A DNA stretch of 64,000 nucleotides, from positions 1-64,000 of the forward strand of contig LQPB01000102.1 in the NCBI GenBank assembly GCA_002102225.1, in the 5' to 3' direction. The position numbers and the translations under genes are program-made. The DNA is from Mycobacterium interjectum (GTDB taxonomy: Bacteria; Actinomycetota; Actinomycetes; Mycobacteriales; Mycobacteriaceae). Positions 43,121 through 51,490 of the stretch are shown one piece after another. Within the stretch, counting starts at the first letter, position 1. Every line of letters begins with the position of its first letter. The notes beneath the pieces were generated by a model. It was given only the letters and a program-made list of their open reading frames with translations. It did no database searches and had not been told where the DNA came from.

Positions 43121-43669
43121 CCCGCGACCGGATTGCCAGGCATCTGTCGCCGACCTCGATGCACTGCACCAGCACCTGGTCAAGTTCACGGCGACCACCG
43201 AGCCGCTGAATCTATCCTCAAGGGCGATTCCGACCTGGTGCTGTCGGGTCGGATGTGTACCCGCTGCGATTAGCAGGTGGAACCGAGGCCAATTCAAAGC
43301 CTCCGGCGACACTAGGTGGCACGGTCGGCGACCGGCGCGAAGTGTTCTGGACATTATGTCTTTGCCAGGCAGTTGTCGGTGTTTGGCGAGGCCGACGGTG
43401 ATGACGTCCCGGGGGCGGCCAACGAGCAGTTTGGCCAATGTCTCCCGTGGGGGCGGGGCACCATCGCCGGAGGTGCGCCGCAAAATCGGCGAGCACGCGA
43501 CAAGCTCCCCTAGCCAACTGCCCAAGTCGTTGCTGGAGCCGAAACCCGCCTCCTTGGCTGTACGGGCGAAGACAGGGCGCACATTAACGACCTGTCAGTC
43601 ATGGTCATGGTTTGACGCGCCGAAGACCGCACGGGTCAGGCATCCTGGGCGCGGCAGCGCGGTCGGGCA
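43121..43669. other. 549-bp gap without a supported gene
   Basis: Frames here give no recognisable protein. It separates the convergent SQR and DUF302 units. Confidence 0.5.
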
Positions 43670-44086
43670 CTACCTGGCCTGGGCGGTTTGGCCGAGTGCG
43701 CTGATGGCGGCGTGCAATTTTGCGGCGGCTTTATCGGCGATTTCCTGCAGACCCCGCTGGTCGGCCACCCGGACCATTATTTGCGGGTCCATCGCTTCGA
43801 CGATGACCGTGTCGCCCTGGCTGGCAACATCGGCTCGCACCACGACGTTGCACGGCAATAACTGGCCAATCTGGCGGTCCACATCCAGGGCGCGGTGCGC
43901 CAGCGACGGGTTGCAGGCGCCGAGAATCAGGTAGTCCTCCATGTCCTGCCCCAGCTTTTGTTTCAGCGTGGTTTTGACGTCGATCTTCGTCAGCACGCCG
44001 AAGCCCTGATCAGCCAGAGCCTGAGTGGTCTGCTCAACCGCTTCCTGGAACGAGGTATGCAGCTTGGTGCAGAGAGCCAATGTCAT
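43670..44086 (-). CDS. DUF302 family protein
   Basis: A 138-aa protein with AAGGA upstream of ATG 44086. SFQEAVEQTTQALADQGFGVLTKIDVKTTLKQKLG and YLILGACNPSLAHRAL are typical DUF302, and Cys in GACNP and LLPCNVVV are conserved family positions. DUF302 genes frequently neighbour sulfur oxidation and metal genes; function unclear. It follows csoR by 59 bases in the same unit. Confidence 0.88.
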   Translation of the reverse strand: MTLALCTKLHTSFQEAVEQTTQALADQGFGVLTKIDVKTTLKQKLGQDMEDYLILGACNPSLAHRALDVDRQIGQLLPCNVVVRADVASQGDTVIVEAMDPQIMVRVADQRGLQEIADKAAAKLHAAISALGQTAQAR

Positions 44087-44145
44087 TGCTAGTCCTTGGT
44101 GAATGTCAAAATTACGTTGCCGGTTGTCGATTCCGCGCCCGTGAC

Positions 44146-44415
44146 TCAGGCCAGCGCCAGGAACAGCCTTTCCAGCTCGGCCTCCGTCAGCGGTGGCGCG
44201 CCGCCCGGGCTGTTACCGCTAATACAGTCGCGAAGACCGGACGCGACGATCTTGAACCCGGCCCGGTCAAGGGCGCGCGACACCGCCGCGAGCTGCGTCA
44301 CGACGTCCTTGCAATCGCGGCCCTGCTCGATCATCGCGATCACCCCCGCGAGTTGTCCCTGTGCGCGCCGCAACCGATTGAGCACAGCGGTGACGCTGTC
44401 CTTGTCACCAATCAT
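44146..44415 (-). CDS. CsoR/CstR-family repressor, probably persulfide-sensing
   Basis: I choose ATG 44415, which has GGAGGG upstream. The 89-aa protein has the four-helix CsoR fold (VLNRLRRAQGQLAGVIAMIEQGRDCKDVVTQLAAVSRALDRAG). Cys35 and Cys64 are 29 residues apart, as in CstR (Cys31/Cys60). Copper-sensing CsoR proteins have a His four residues before the second Cys; here it is Gly60. The missing ligand and the sulfur genes nearby argue for a reactive-sulfur sensor. Two palindromes lie in the divergent upstream region. Confidence 0.88.
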   Translation of the reverse strand: MIGDKDSVTAVLNRLRRAQGQLAGVIAMIEQGRDCKDVVTQLAAVSRALDRAGFKIVASGLRDCISGNSPGGAPPLTEAELERLFLALA

Positions 44416-44443
44416 GGATCCCTCCATATCCTCACATACTTAT

Positions 44444-44534
44444 ATTACCCCGGGGGGTATTCCGGGGAGAGTCTTTGGAGATCCCGCCGAGCGGTGAAAC
44501 CGTCAACCTTGTCTGGAATACCCGTACGGGTATT
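44444..44534. promoter_or_regulatory. two CsoR-type operators in the csoR/ahpD divergent promoter
   Basis: ATTACCCCGGGGGGTATT at 44444-44461 lies near csoR, and AATACCCGTACGGGTATT at 44517-44534, a perfect 18-bp palindrome, lies 16 bases before the ATG of the ahpD-like gene. Confidence 0.78.
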
Positions 44535-44549
44535 GGTATTGTACTGGTT

Positions 44550-44930
44550 ATGAGTGAACACAGCCATCACCACGACGTACTCAACGACCTCAGCCCCCAA
44601 CACCGCGCCCTGCGCCAGATGATCCCAGGGGTCTACCGGGGGTTTGCCGAGATGAGCAGCGCCGCGCTGACTTCCGGGGCGTTGGACAAGAAAGTCAAAG
44701 AGCTCATCGCACTGGCGATCGGCGTGGTGCACGGGTGCGACGGCTGCATTGCCTCGCACGCCCAAGGGGCGGCCCGCGCCGGGGCCTCCAGGGAAGAAGC
44801 CGCCGAAGCCATTGGCGTCAGCATCTTCATGCATGGCGGACCGGCCACCATCTACGGTGCTCGCGCATACGACGCGTTCTGCGAATTCGCCGACACCGAC
44901 GTCAGCACCACAGCGGGATCGCCCAGATGA
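44550..44930 (+). CDS. AhpD-like carboxymuconolactone decarboxylase family protein
   Basis: From ATG 44550 the product is 126 aa. Cys63-D-G-Cys66 followed by His70 (GCDGCIASH) is the AhpD-type redox CxxC-H motif in the alpha-helical CMD fold. AhpD relays electrons to peroxiredoxins in mycobacteria. The operator 16 bases upstream and the thioredoxin gene downstream suggest a thiol-reduction unit. The N-terminus has a His cluster (SEHSHHHDV). Confidence 0.88.
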   Translation: MSEHSHHHDVLNDLSPQHRALRQMIPGVYRGFAEMSSAALTSGALDKKVKELIALAIGVVHGCDGCIASHAQGAARAGASREEAAEAIGVSIFMHGGPATIYGARAYDAFCEFADTDVSTTAGSPR

Positions 44931-45067
44931 GCGGTAAATCCTGGTCCGGTGCGCCCGCGGCGGCGCCTGCAGCGCGGGAACATCGGGCTGCGATAGCGCT
45001 GATACGAACCCGCGTCCGTCCTAGCTGGCGGCCGTACCCAGCGGATCTGGTGCGTCCGGTCGCCTAA
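44927..45067 (+). CDS. 46-aa frame overlapping the ahpD-like stop
   Basis: ATGA overlap at 44927; the product MSGKSWSGAPAAAPAAREHR... is basic and Ala/Pro-rich with no Cys. Coupling position is suggestive only. Confidence 0.3.
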   Translation: MSGKSWSGAPAAAPAAREHRAAIALIRTRVRPSWRPYPADLVRPVA

Positions 45068-45102
45068 TCATCTGCACCTGCATGACCGAAAGGATTTGAC
45101 CA

Positions 45103-45477
45103 ATGAACGTAAGAGCCCTTGCCCTGGCCGATTTCGAATCGACGATCAGGGACAACCCAATCGTGCTCGTCGACTTCTGGGCCCCGTGGTGTGGCCCATG
45201 CCGGGGGTTCGCACCAATTTTTGAGCGGTCGGCCCAGGATCACCCCGACATCGTTCACGCCAAGGTCGACACCGACGTTGAGCGGGAACTCGCGGCAATG
45301 GCCGGGATCCGATCCATTCCCACAACCATGGCGTTTCGCGACGGCGTCCTGGTCTATAGCCAACCTGGGGCGATGCACCCAGGGGTGCTGGCGGATCTGA
45401 TCGGCCAGGTCAAGGCCCTCGACATGACCACTGTGCGCGCCAAGATTGCCGACCGCAAAGCCGCCACCAAGGCCTAG
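45103..45477 (+). CDS. thioredoxin
   Basis: A 124-aa thioredoxin with WCGPC (Cys30 and Cys33), Asp24 and cis-Pro in RSIPTTMAF. AAAGGA precedes the ATG. It follows the AhpD-like gene and so may reduce it or the peroxiredoxin. A short basic C-terminal tail (KIADRKAATKA) is added. Function is well supported by motif. Confidence 0.92.
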   Translation: MNVRALALADFESTIRDNPIVLVDFWAPWCGPCRGFAPIFERSAQDHPDIVHAKVDTDVERELAAMAGIRSIPTTMAFRDGVLVYSQPGAMHPGVLADLIGQVKALDMTTVRAKIADRKAATKA

Positions 45478-45512
45478 CGGCCCCAACCACTCTCACCACA
45501 ACTGGAGTCACC

Positions 45513-45644
45513 ATGTGCTACCCCGTGCGCTGCCCTCGCTGCGGTAGAACCACCTGGGCGGGGTGTGGCCAGCACGCCGACAGCGTCATGAGAGCCGTGC
45601 CGGCCAGCCAACGATGCAGCTGCCGAAACGCCGCGGCCAGGTAG
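45513..45644 (+). CDS. 43-aa Cys-rich zinc-ribbon-like protein
   Basis: ATG 45513 (TGGAG upstream) encodes a 43-aa product beginning MCYPVRCPRCGRTTWAGCGQ and continuing HADSVMRAVPASQRCSC. Cys2, Cys7, Cys10, Cys18, His21, Cys35 and Cys37 could bind zinc. I recall similar small proteins in other actinobacteria. It is 35 bases after the thioredoxin stop and likely in the same unit. Too short for most gene callers. Confidence 0.7.
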   Translation: MCYPVRCPRCGRTTWAGCGQHADSVMRAVPASQRCSCRNAAAR

Positions 45645-45741
45645 CCACTCAGGCATTGCCGCCGCGTCGAGCGACGGTGGTACGGCAACGGCAGGCCTGG
45701 GTCGTCTGGCAAGAGAATCAAGAGAATGAGGAGGAGATGAC

Positions 45742-46089
45742 ATGCTGAGCGGCATTGCCAGCGACTACACCAAACAGGATGTGATCAAGCTGGCGCAATG
45801 GTTGATCGCGGAAAACGCGTACTTCACCACCTACGTTCACTCCGCGATGTATCACAAACAGGAGGAACTGACCGCCCACCTGCGGGAAGCCCAGGAACGC
45901 AACGAGCACCTCGCGGCCGCCAACGATGAACTGCATGAGCGCGTCAACAGTCTCACCGAGGCCTACGCAATGCTGATCGGTGACGCGATGAACCTGGCGG
46001 AGCTCAACGAGAACATGCCAACGCCATTCCATAACAGCGATCCAAAGTGGTGTGCACAAGCGAAAGCCGCCATGTGCCGGTCCGCGTAG
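45742..46089 (+). CDS. coiled-coil protein, unknown
   Basis: A strong AGGAGGAG precedes ATG 45742. The 115-aa product has a helical N-terminus (YTKQDVIKLAQWLIAENAYFTTYVHSAM) and a coiled coil (EELTAHLREAQERNEHLAAANDELHERVNSLTEAY). Two Cys are near the end (WCAQAKAAMC). No family is recognised. It lies between the thioredoxin unit and ctaD. Confidence 0.65.
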   Translation: MLSGIASDYTKQDVIKLAQWLIAENAYFTTYVHSAMYHKQEELTAHLREAQERNEHLAAANDELHERVNSLTEAYAMLIGDAMNLAELNENMPTPFHNSDPKWCAQAKAAMCRSA

Positions 46090-46282
46090 TCGATTAGGCA
46101 GGTAGGTAGGGCGTGAAGCATTCCAGCTCGGGGATTGGGTTCTCCAGTTCCCAAGCCTTGGCACCAATGGTTGCGCGCCTCGCGCTTCGGCTCGGCGGCC
46201 TTCGAGGTGCGTGAGGCGGCCGTCGCGGAAGAGGACTTACCCCGTTTAACACCCACCCCGTGATGGGAGGACTGGCGACGCC

Positions 46283-48019
46283 ATGACTGCTAAAGCAACC
46301 TCTGTCGCGCCGTTGACGGCGCGCCGCCCGTACCCGGCCCGGACGGGTCCGAAGGGCACCCTCGTCTACAAGCTGATCACCACCACCGATCACAAGATGA
46401 TCGGCATCATGTATGTCGTTACCTGCTTCGCCATGTTCTTCATCGGCGGCCTGATGGCGCTGCTGATGCGGGCCGAGTTGGCCGCTCCGGGTCTGCAGTT
46501 CCTGTCGAACGAACAGTACAACCAGCTGTTCACCATGCACGGCACGATCATGCTGCTGCTCTATGCCACCCCGATCGTGTTCGGCTTCGCCAACCTGGTA
46601 CTGCCGCTGCAGATCGGCGCCCCCGACGTGGCGTTCCCGCGGCTGAACGCCTTCTCATTCTGGCTGTTCTTGTTCGGCGGACTGATTGTGTTGGCCGGCT
46701 TCATCACGCCGGGCGGGGCGGCGGACTTCGGCTGGACCGCCTACACACCCCTGAGCGACGCCATCCACTCGCCCGGTGCCGGCGGCGACCTGTGGGTCAC
46801 GGGTCTGATCGTCGCGGGTCTGGGCACCATCCTGGGCGCGGTCAACATGATCACCACCGTGGTCTGCATGCGCGCACCCGGGATGACGATGTTCCGGATG
46901 CCGATCTTCACCTGGAACATCCTGGTGACATCGATCCTGATCCTGATCGCGTTCCCGCTGCTGACGGCGGCGCTGTTCGGCCTGGCCGCCGACCGCCACC
47001 TCGGTGCCCACGTCTACGACCCCGCCAACGGCGGAGTCATCTTGTGGCAGCACCTGTTCTGGTTCTTCGGCCACCCCGAGGTCTACATCGTCGCCCTACC
47101 GTTTTTTGGCATCGCCACCGAGATCCTCCCGGTGTTCTCCCGCAAGCCGATCTTCGGCTACACCACGCTGGTCTACGCGACGCTGTCGATCGCCGCGCTG
47201 TCGGTGGCGGTGTGGGCACACCACATGTTCGCCACCGGAGCCGTTCTGCTGCCGTTCTTTTCGTTCATGACGTATCTGATCGCAGTGCCAACCGGGATCA
47301 AATTCTTCAACTGGATCGGCACAATGTGGAAGGGCCAGTTGACCTTTGAGACCCCGATGCTGTTTACAGTCGGCTTCATGGTCACCTTCCTGCTGGGCGG
47401 TCTGACCGGCGTGCTGCTGGCCAGCCCACCGCTGGACTTCCACGTCACCGACAGCTATTTCGTGGTCGCGCACTTCCACTACGTGCTGTTCGGCACCATC
47501 GTGTTCTCCACCTTCGCCGGCACCTACTTCTGGTTCCCGAAGATGACCGGCCGGCTGCTCGACGAGCGGCTGGGCAAGCTGCACTTCTGGCTGACGTTCA
47601 TCGGCTTCAATACCACGTTCCTGGTGCAGCACTGGCTGGGTGACATGGGCATGCCGCGCCGTTACGCCGACTACCTGCCCACCGACGGCTTCCAGGGGCT
47701 GAACATCGTCTCGACGATCGGCGCCTTCATCCTGGGCGCGTCGATGTTCCCGTTCGTGTGGAACGTGTTCAAGAGCTGGCGCTACGGCGAGGTCGTGACC
47801 GTCGATGACCCGTGGGGTTACGGCAACTCGCTGGAGTGGGCCACCAGCTGCCCGCCACCCCGGCACAACTTCACCGAGCTGCCCCGAATCCGCTCGGAGC
47901 GACCGGCATTCGAGCTGCACTACCCCCATATGGTGGAACGCCTGCGCGCCGAAGCCCATGTGGGCCGCCACCCCGAAGTAGTCAGTGAGTCCGACACCGC
48001 TACGGGTCTACACACATAG
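46283..48019 (+). CDS. ctaD: cytochrome c oxidase subunit I (extra copy)
   Basis: A full-length 578-aa CtaD of the mycobacterial aa3 type, with WFFGHPEVYI (His-Tyr cross-link), AHHMFATGA and VVAHFHYVLFG haem and copper ligands, and the usual C-terminus (YGNSLEWATSCPPPRHNFTELP). It looks close to the M. tuberculosis protein as I remember it. CtaC and CtaE are absent here, so it would have to pair with chromosomal subunits of the bcc-aa3 supercomplex. An extra copy could offer an altered oxidase. Confidence 0.95.
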   Translation: MTAKATSVAPLTARRPYPARTGPKGTLVYKLITTTDHKMIGIMYVVTCFAMFFIGGLMALLMRAELAAPGLQFLSNEQYNQLFTMHGTIMLLLYATPIVFGFANLVLPLQIGAPDVAFPRLNAFSFWLFLFGGLIVLAGFITPGGAADFGWTAYTPLSDAIHSPGAGGDLWVTGLIVAGLGTILGAVNMITTVVCMRAPGMTMFRMPIFTWNILVTSILILIAFPLLTAALFGLAADRHLGAHVYDPANGGVILWQHLFWFFGHPEVYIVALPFFGIATEILPVFSRKPIFGYTTLVYATLSIAALSVAVWAHHMFATGAVLLPFFSFMTYLIAVPTGIKFFNWIGTMWKGQLTFETPMLFTVGFMVTFLLGGLTGVLLASPPLDFHVTDSYFVVAHFHYVLFGTIVFSTFAGTYFWFPKMTGRLLDERLGKLHFWLTFIGFNTTFLVQHWLGDMGMPRRYADYLPTDGFQGLNIVSTIGAFILGASMFPFVWNVFKSWRYGEVVTVDDPWGYGNSLEWATSCPPPRHNFTELPRIRSERPAFELHYPHMVERLRAEAHVGRHPEVVSESDTATGLHT

Positions 48020-48282
48020 CCCGTTCGCAGCCGATCGCGTGCTCGAAGTATTGCCTGCCCACCACCCCGCGGTGGGCCACACCGCACCGACCAGCCGGCA
48101 TCGGGCGGTGACCATCAACTCGGCGAAGCGAGACGGGTTAAGCACGTCCTGAAACCCATCGCGGGTGTGCGACGACGCCATCCAAAGCGCAGACACCAAC
48201 GTGAGCCCGTTGCTACGGGTCCCCGCGCGCCCGACGCCCGGCGCGCCTTAAAGTTCCCCCCTTCGGGGGTGGGAGCGCCCGC

Positions 48283-48945
48283 GTGAACCGCGGCGGCAGG
48301 CTGCCCACCTGGCGATCCGTTCTCCCCGTCGTCGCCCACCCCGACGACGAATCCTTTCGGGCTGAGCGCGATCCTGTCCGCCTTCGCCGATCAGGGGGCA
48401 AAGCTGGCCGTGCCGTGTTTGACACGCGGCGAGGCCTCGATGCTGCACGGCGTCGTCGTAGAGCTGGGCGATATCCAGGCCAGTCAGCTTGCTGCCGCGG
48501 CCGAGGTGCTCGGCGTGCCGACGGTGCAGCTGTTGGGTCACCCAGACGGCACTTGGCCGACACACCCACCCCCGAGCTGGCCATCCCGGTCGTCCGCCTC
48601 GCGGAACAGTCCGGCGCGCAGGGCCTGCCGGTGTTCGACCCGACCGGGGCCACCGCGCACCCCGACCACCGGCAGGCCGCTGCTGCGGCACTGGCCGCCG
48701 CACCCAAGGTTGGCCCGCCGGTCCTGGGCTGAACGCCGCCCACCACTGTCGCCGACACACTCAACAACGAGTACGACACCTCGTTCATCGGACACCAACG
48801 CGCAGGCATCGACTTAATCGTGCCGGTCGACCGGGGACGGCAATGCGAGGCGGCATGCCATCATCCCAGCCAGGGCGCTGCCAACCAGCGTGCAAGGGCG
48901 ACGCCTCGAGCCTTTCGCCGTAATGCGCGGACGCACCGCCGCGTG
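48283..48945 (+). pseudogene. broken PIG-L/LmbE deacetylase
   Basis: VVAHPDDESF begins in one frame. An extra T near 48357 shifts to CLTRGEASMLHGVVVELGD and LGHPDG; a second shift near 48550 returns to FDPTGATAHPDHRQ and ends at a TGA where the paralogue at 36638 has Trp (VLGW). After a third shift, LPTSV and RRLEPF follow. Compared with the intact gene it carries three frameshifts and one nonsense change. A G/C palindrome (CCCCC-TTC-GGGGG near 48252) lies upstream. Confidence 0.8.
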
Positions 48946-49059
48946 CCTGGCTGCCGTCCAGGTCCTCATCATCGACAGACCGACGTGAGACCGCTCACCA
49001 ATCTCAGGTGTGAGTCAGTCCCGAGCAGTGCTGGTCACCATCGGGGGTCGGATGAATGC

Positions 49060-49733
49060 GCGCCGATACTCGTCGCCTCGGTTCTGCCGGCGGACTTTTA
49101 ACAGCTCGGCCAGCATGTCAAGCAACTGGAGAAGGCAGGCGTCGACCGAATCCAATGGGACGTGATGGACGGCCGATTCGTGCCCAACTTGACATTGGGG
49201 CCTGACGTTATCGCCGCCAATCGCAGGCATGTGAGCCTCTGCTTTGAAGAGCACCTGATGGTCGACGATCCCGACCCGATGCTGCCGAGATGGGTCGAAG
49301 CAGGTTGCGAGATCGTCATCGTGCCCGCTGAGGCGACTGCGCACCTGCTTCACGCACTTTCTGCAATTCGCGACCTGGGCGCGCGGGCCGGTGTAGCACT
49401 GAATCCCGCCACACCGTTGCAGGCGGTGACAAACGTGCTGCACTTGACCGACTTGCTACTGGTGATGACGGTCGCCGCGGGCTTCGGTGGCCAGCAGTAT
49501 CTAGCGGCGATGGAACCAACGATCGCCGCGGCCCGCGCCGAAATCGACCGCCGCGGTTTGGAAGTCGAGCTCGAGGTGGACGGCGGAATCAACGCGTGAC
49601 GATCGGGGCCACCGCGCGCGCCGGCGCAACAGTCTTCTGCGCGGGCTCGGCGTTGTTCAACGGGCCGGGCACGATGGCCGACCGCGTTTAGGCGCTGCGC
49701 GAGGCGGCCGCCGCCGGGATTGAACACAATTGA
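49060..49733 (+). pseudogene. rpe: ribulose-phosphate 3-epimerase, decayed
   Basis: The frame shows PILVASVLPADF, a TAA at 49099-49101, then QWDVMDGRFVPNLTLGP, GVALNPATP, LLLVMTVAAGFGGQQY and LEVDGGINA, all Rpe signatures. A TGA ends the frame after GGINA; the +1 frame continues TIGATARAGATVFCAGSALF to another stop near 49690. Three disruptions make it inactive as epimerase. Chromosomal rpe presumably serves the cell. Confidence 0.8.
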
Positions 49734-50277
49734 GCATCGCGCCTACGACCAACAGCCGGCGGCGTTCTGTGTGTTGAGGATCGGATTTAGCTAATCAGCC
49801 GCGTGAAATGCGTTAGACATCGTTTGCGTCCGCACCATGGTCGCCCCCGCACGCCAAGGCTAAGCTAAGGCCTCCGCCACTTCGGGTATGACGCCTTTGT
49901 CAAGTCACCTACTGGGTTTCAGCGGAGGTCCGACCGGACCAGTCCAGCCATAGCAGGTCGGGCCGCAGCGGATTCTGTACCTTCGGCATGATCCTGGCAA
50001 TCAAAGTCACATGGATCGTCAGCTGGGACTTCTTGGCAAACGCACCGTTGGGCTGGGGGCACGTCATCAGGAACGTGTCGATGTGCTGGCCACAGCCGGC
50101 CCAGCGTTCTTACCGCATCTCGGGCACCGTACTGGATAACACATTGGTTTCCCCAACGCTTGAACTACGCGGTGATTGGCGCCGGCATCCGGACGTGCGG
50201 TGGGTGGCCACGATCTGCGGTGCCGGAGGCAGCCAAGAGACCATCGAATGGCAGTGAGGTGTCAAGGCCGAGCTTCG
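49734..50277. other. 544-bp gap without a supported gene
   Basis: Frames give no convincing protein. It lies between the rpe remnant and the end of the peroxiredoxin gene. Confidence 0.5.
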
Positions 50278-51015
50278 TTACGCACCGTCTTTAACCCGGA
50301 TAGCCGATTCGACCTCGTCGGCGGGGATCTGTCTGGTGCAGAAGAACCAGTCTTCGCATTCGACGCCTTCGACGTGGTCCTCCATTCGTTGCCTCGCGGT
50401 GCCGCACGAGCCAGCCGGGGGCACGATCACCGGGTCGCCGGGGCGCCAGTCTGCCGGCGTCGCGACGTGGAAGTGATCGGCCGTCTGCAGCGCCTTGACA
50501 ATGCGCAGCAGCTCGTCGAAGTTCCGGCCGAGGCTCTGCGGGTAGTAGATGACGGTCCGGATCACACCCTTGGCGTCGATGACGAACACCGCCCGCACCG
50601 CCTTGGTCGTGTCCTCGCGCGGCATGATCATCCCGTACTTCTGGGCGATCGCCATCGACACGTCGTCGATGAGCGGGAAGGTGACCTCGACGTCGTGCAT
50701 GTCACGGAAGGCGATCTTGTCCTTGATCGTGCGCAGCCAGGCGATGTGGCTGTAGAGCCCGTCGACGGACAAACCCACCAGCTCGGTGTTGTAGGAGGCG
50801 AATTCCTTTTGCATCGAGGCGAACGTCATGAATTCACTCGTGCACACCGGTGTGAAGTCCGCCGGATGGGAAAAGAAGATAACCCATTTGCCGGCGTAGT
50901 CGGCAGGAAAGTTGATCTCACCCTGCGTGGTGACGGCAGTGAAGGCCGGGGCCGGGTCGCCGATGCGGGGCATGCCGGTGACAGCGACGGGGGCAAGACT
51001 CTCGGTGACGGTCAT
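50278..51015 (-). CDS. 1-Cys/Prx6-type peroxiredoxin
   Basis: ATG 51015 has GGAAGG upstream. The 245-aa protein has HPADFTPVCT with Thr55 and peroxidatic Cys58, plus a long C-terminal dimerisation domain containing further Cys (GSCGTARQ, VECEDWFFC), as in Prx6-like enzymes of prokaryotes. It reduces peroxides and may reduce persulfides. Operator-like palindromes lie 43-73 bases upstream. AhpD-like protein and thioredoxin at 44550-45477 could reduce it. Confidence 0.9.
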   Translation of the reverse strand: MTVTESLAPVAVTGMPRIGDPAPAFTAVTTQGEINFPADYAGKWVIFFSHPADFTPVCTSEFMTFASMQKEFASYNTELVGLSVDGLYSHIAWLRTIKDKIAFRDMHDVEVTFPLIDDVSMAIAQKYGMIMPREDTTKAVRAVFVIDAKGVIRTVIYYPQSLGRNFDELLRIVKALQTADHFHVATPADWRPGDPVIVPPAGSCGTARQRMEDHVEGVECEDWFFCTRQIPADEVESAIRVKDGA

Positions 51016-51057
51016 CGTGGTGATCCTTCCGTGGCCGGAGTGAAGCCGCAATAATGG

Positions 51058-51088
51058 ACACCCCTAGGGGTATATGCCCAAGGGTATG
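51058..51088 (-). promoter_or_regulatory. CsoR-type operators upstream of the peroxiredoxin gene
   Basis: ACACCCCTAGGGGTAT at 51058-51073 is a strong palindrome, and ATGCCCAAGGGTATG at 51074-51088 is a second, weaker one directly after it. Confidence 0.7.
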
Positions 51089-51107
51089 TGCGCGCGGCTA
51101 TCACCGC

Positions 51108-51490
51108 AAGCTTTGCGCTCAAATCGCTGCCGTTGAGCTGGGGCGATTCCGGATTTTGCGGACACCGCAGCGTCGATCAAGAAGGTCCTGACAACCTGGC
51201 CAAAGCCTGGCGAGAGAACCCAGCATCCATGCCGACGGCGACGACGCGGGTTTCCTTGCCGCACTGCGACAAGACGGCATCAGTTATGCCAGCCCGGGTC
51301 AAGCCGTCACGGCCAGCAAAGGGGTATGCACGCGCTTGAATGACGGCGAATCGGGACTGCGGCTGATCCACGACGTGAAAACCCATAGTCCCGGGTTCGA
51401 CATGGAACGCGCATCCCAGTTCGCCGTAATCGCACCGAAATATCATTGCCCCCAACAACTCTCCAAGAGCTGACACAGAAAACGGCGTTA
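51108..51490 (+). pseudogene. decayed duplicate of the P450-end/DUF732 junction
   Basis: This stretch matches 61460-61985 closely (GCGATTCCGGATTTTGCGGA, then the DUF732 part DAGFLAALRQDGISYA and MERASQFAVIAPKYHCPQQL) but lacks about 150 bases that in the other copy hold the P450 stop and the DUF732 start and signal peptide. No working start remains. It begins within 20 bases of the peroxiredoxin operators. Confidence 0.8.

Noticed and set aside
48245..48265. CCCCC-TTC-GGGGG palindrome as another CsoR site
   Set aside because: It lacks the TAC/GTA flanks of the other sites and lies before a pseudogene; it may be a terminator of ctaD.
49988..50257. 89-codon plus frame before the peroxiredoxin gene end
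   Set aside because: No ribosome site and no conserved motif; composition is not gene-like.
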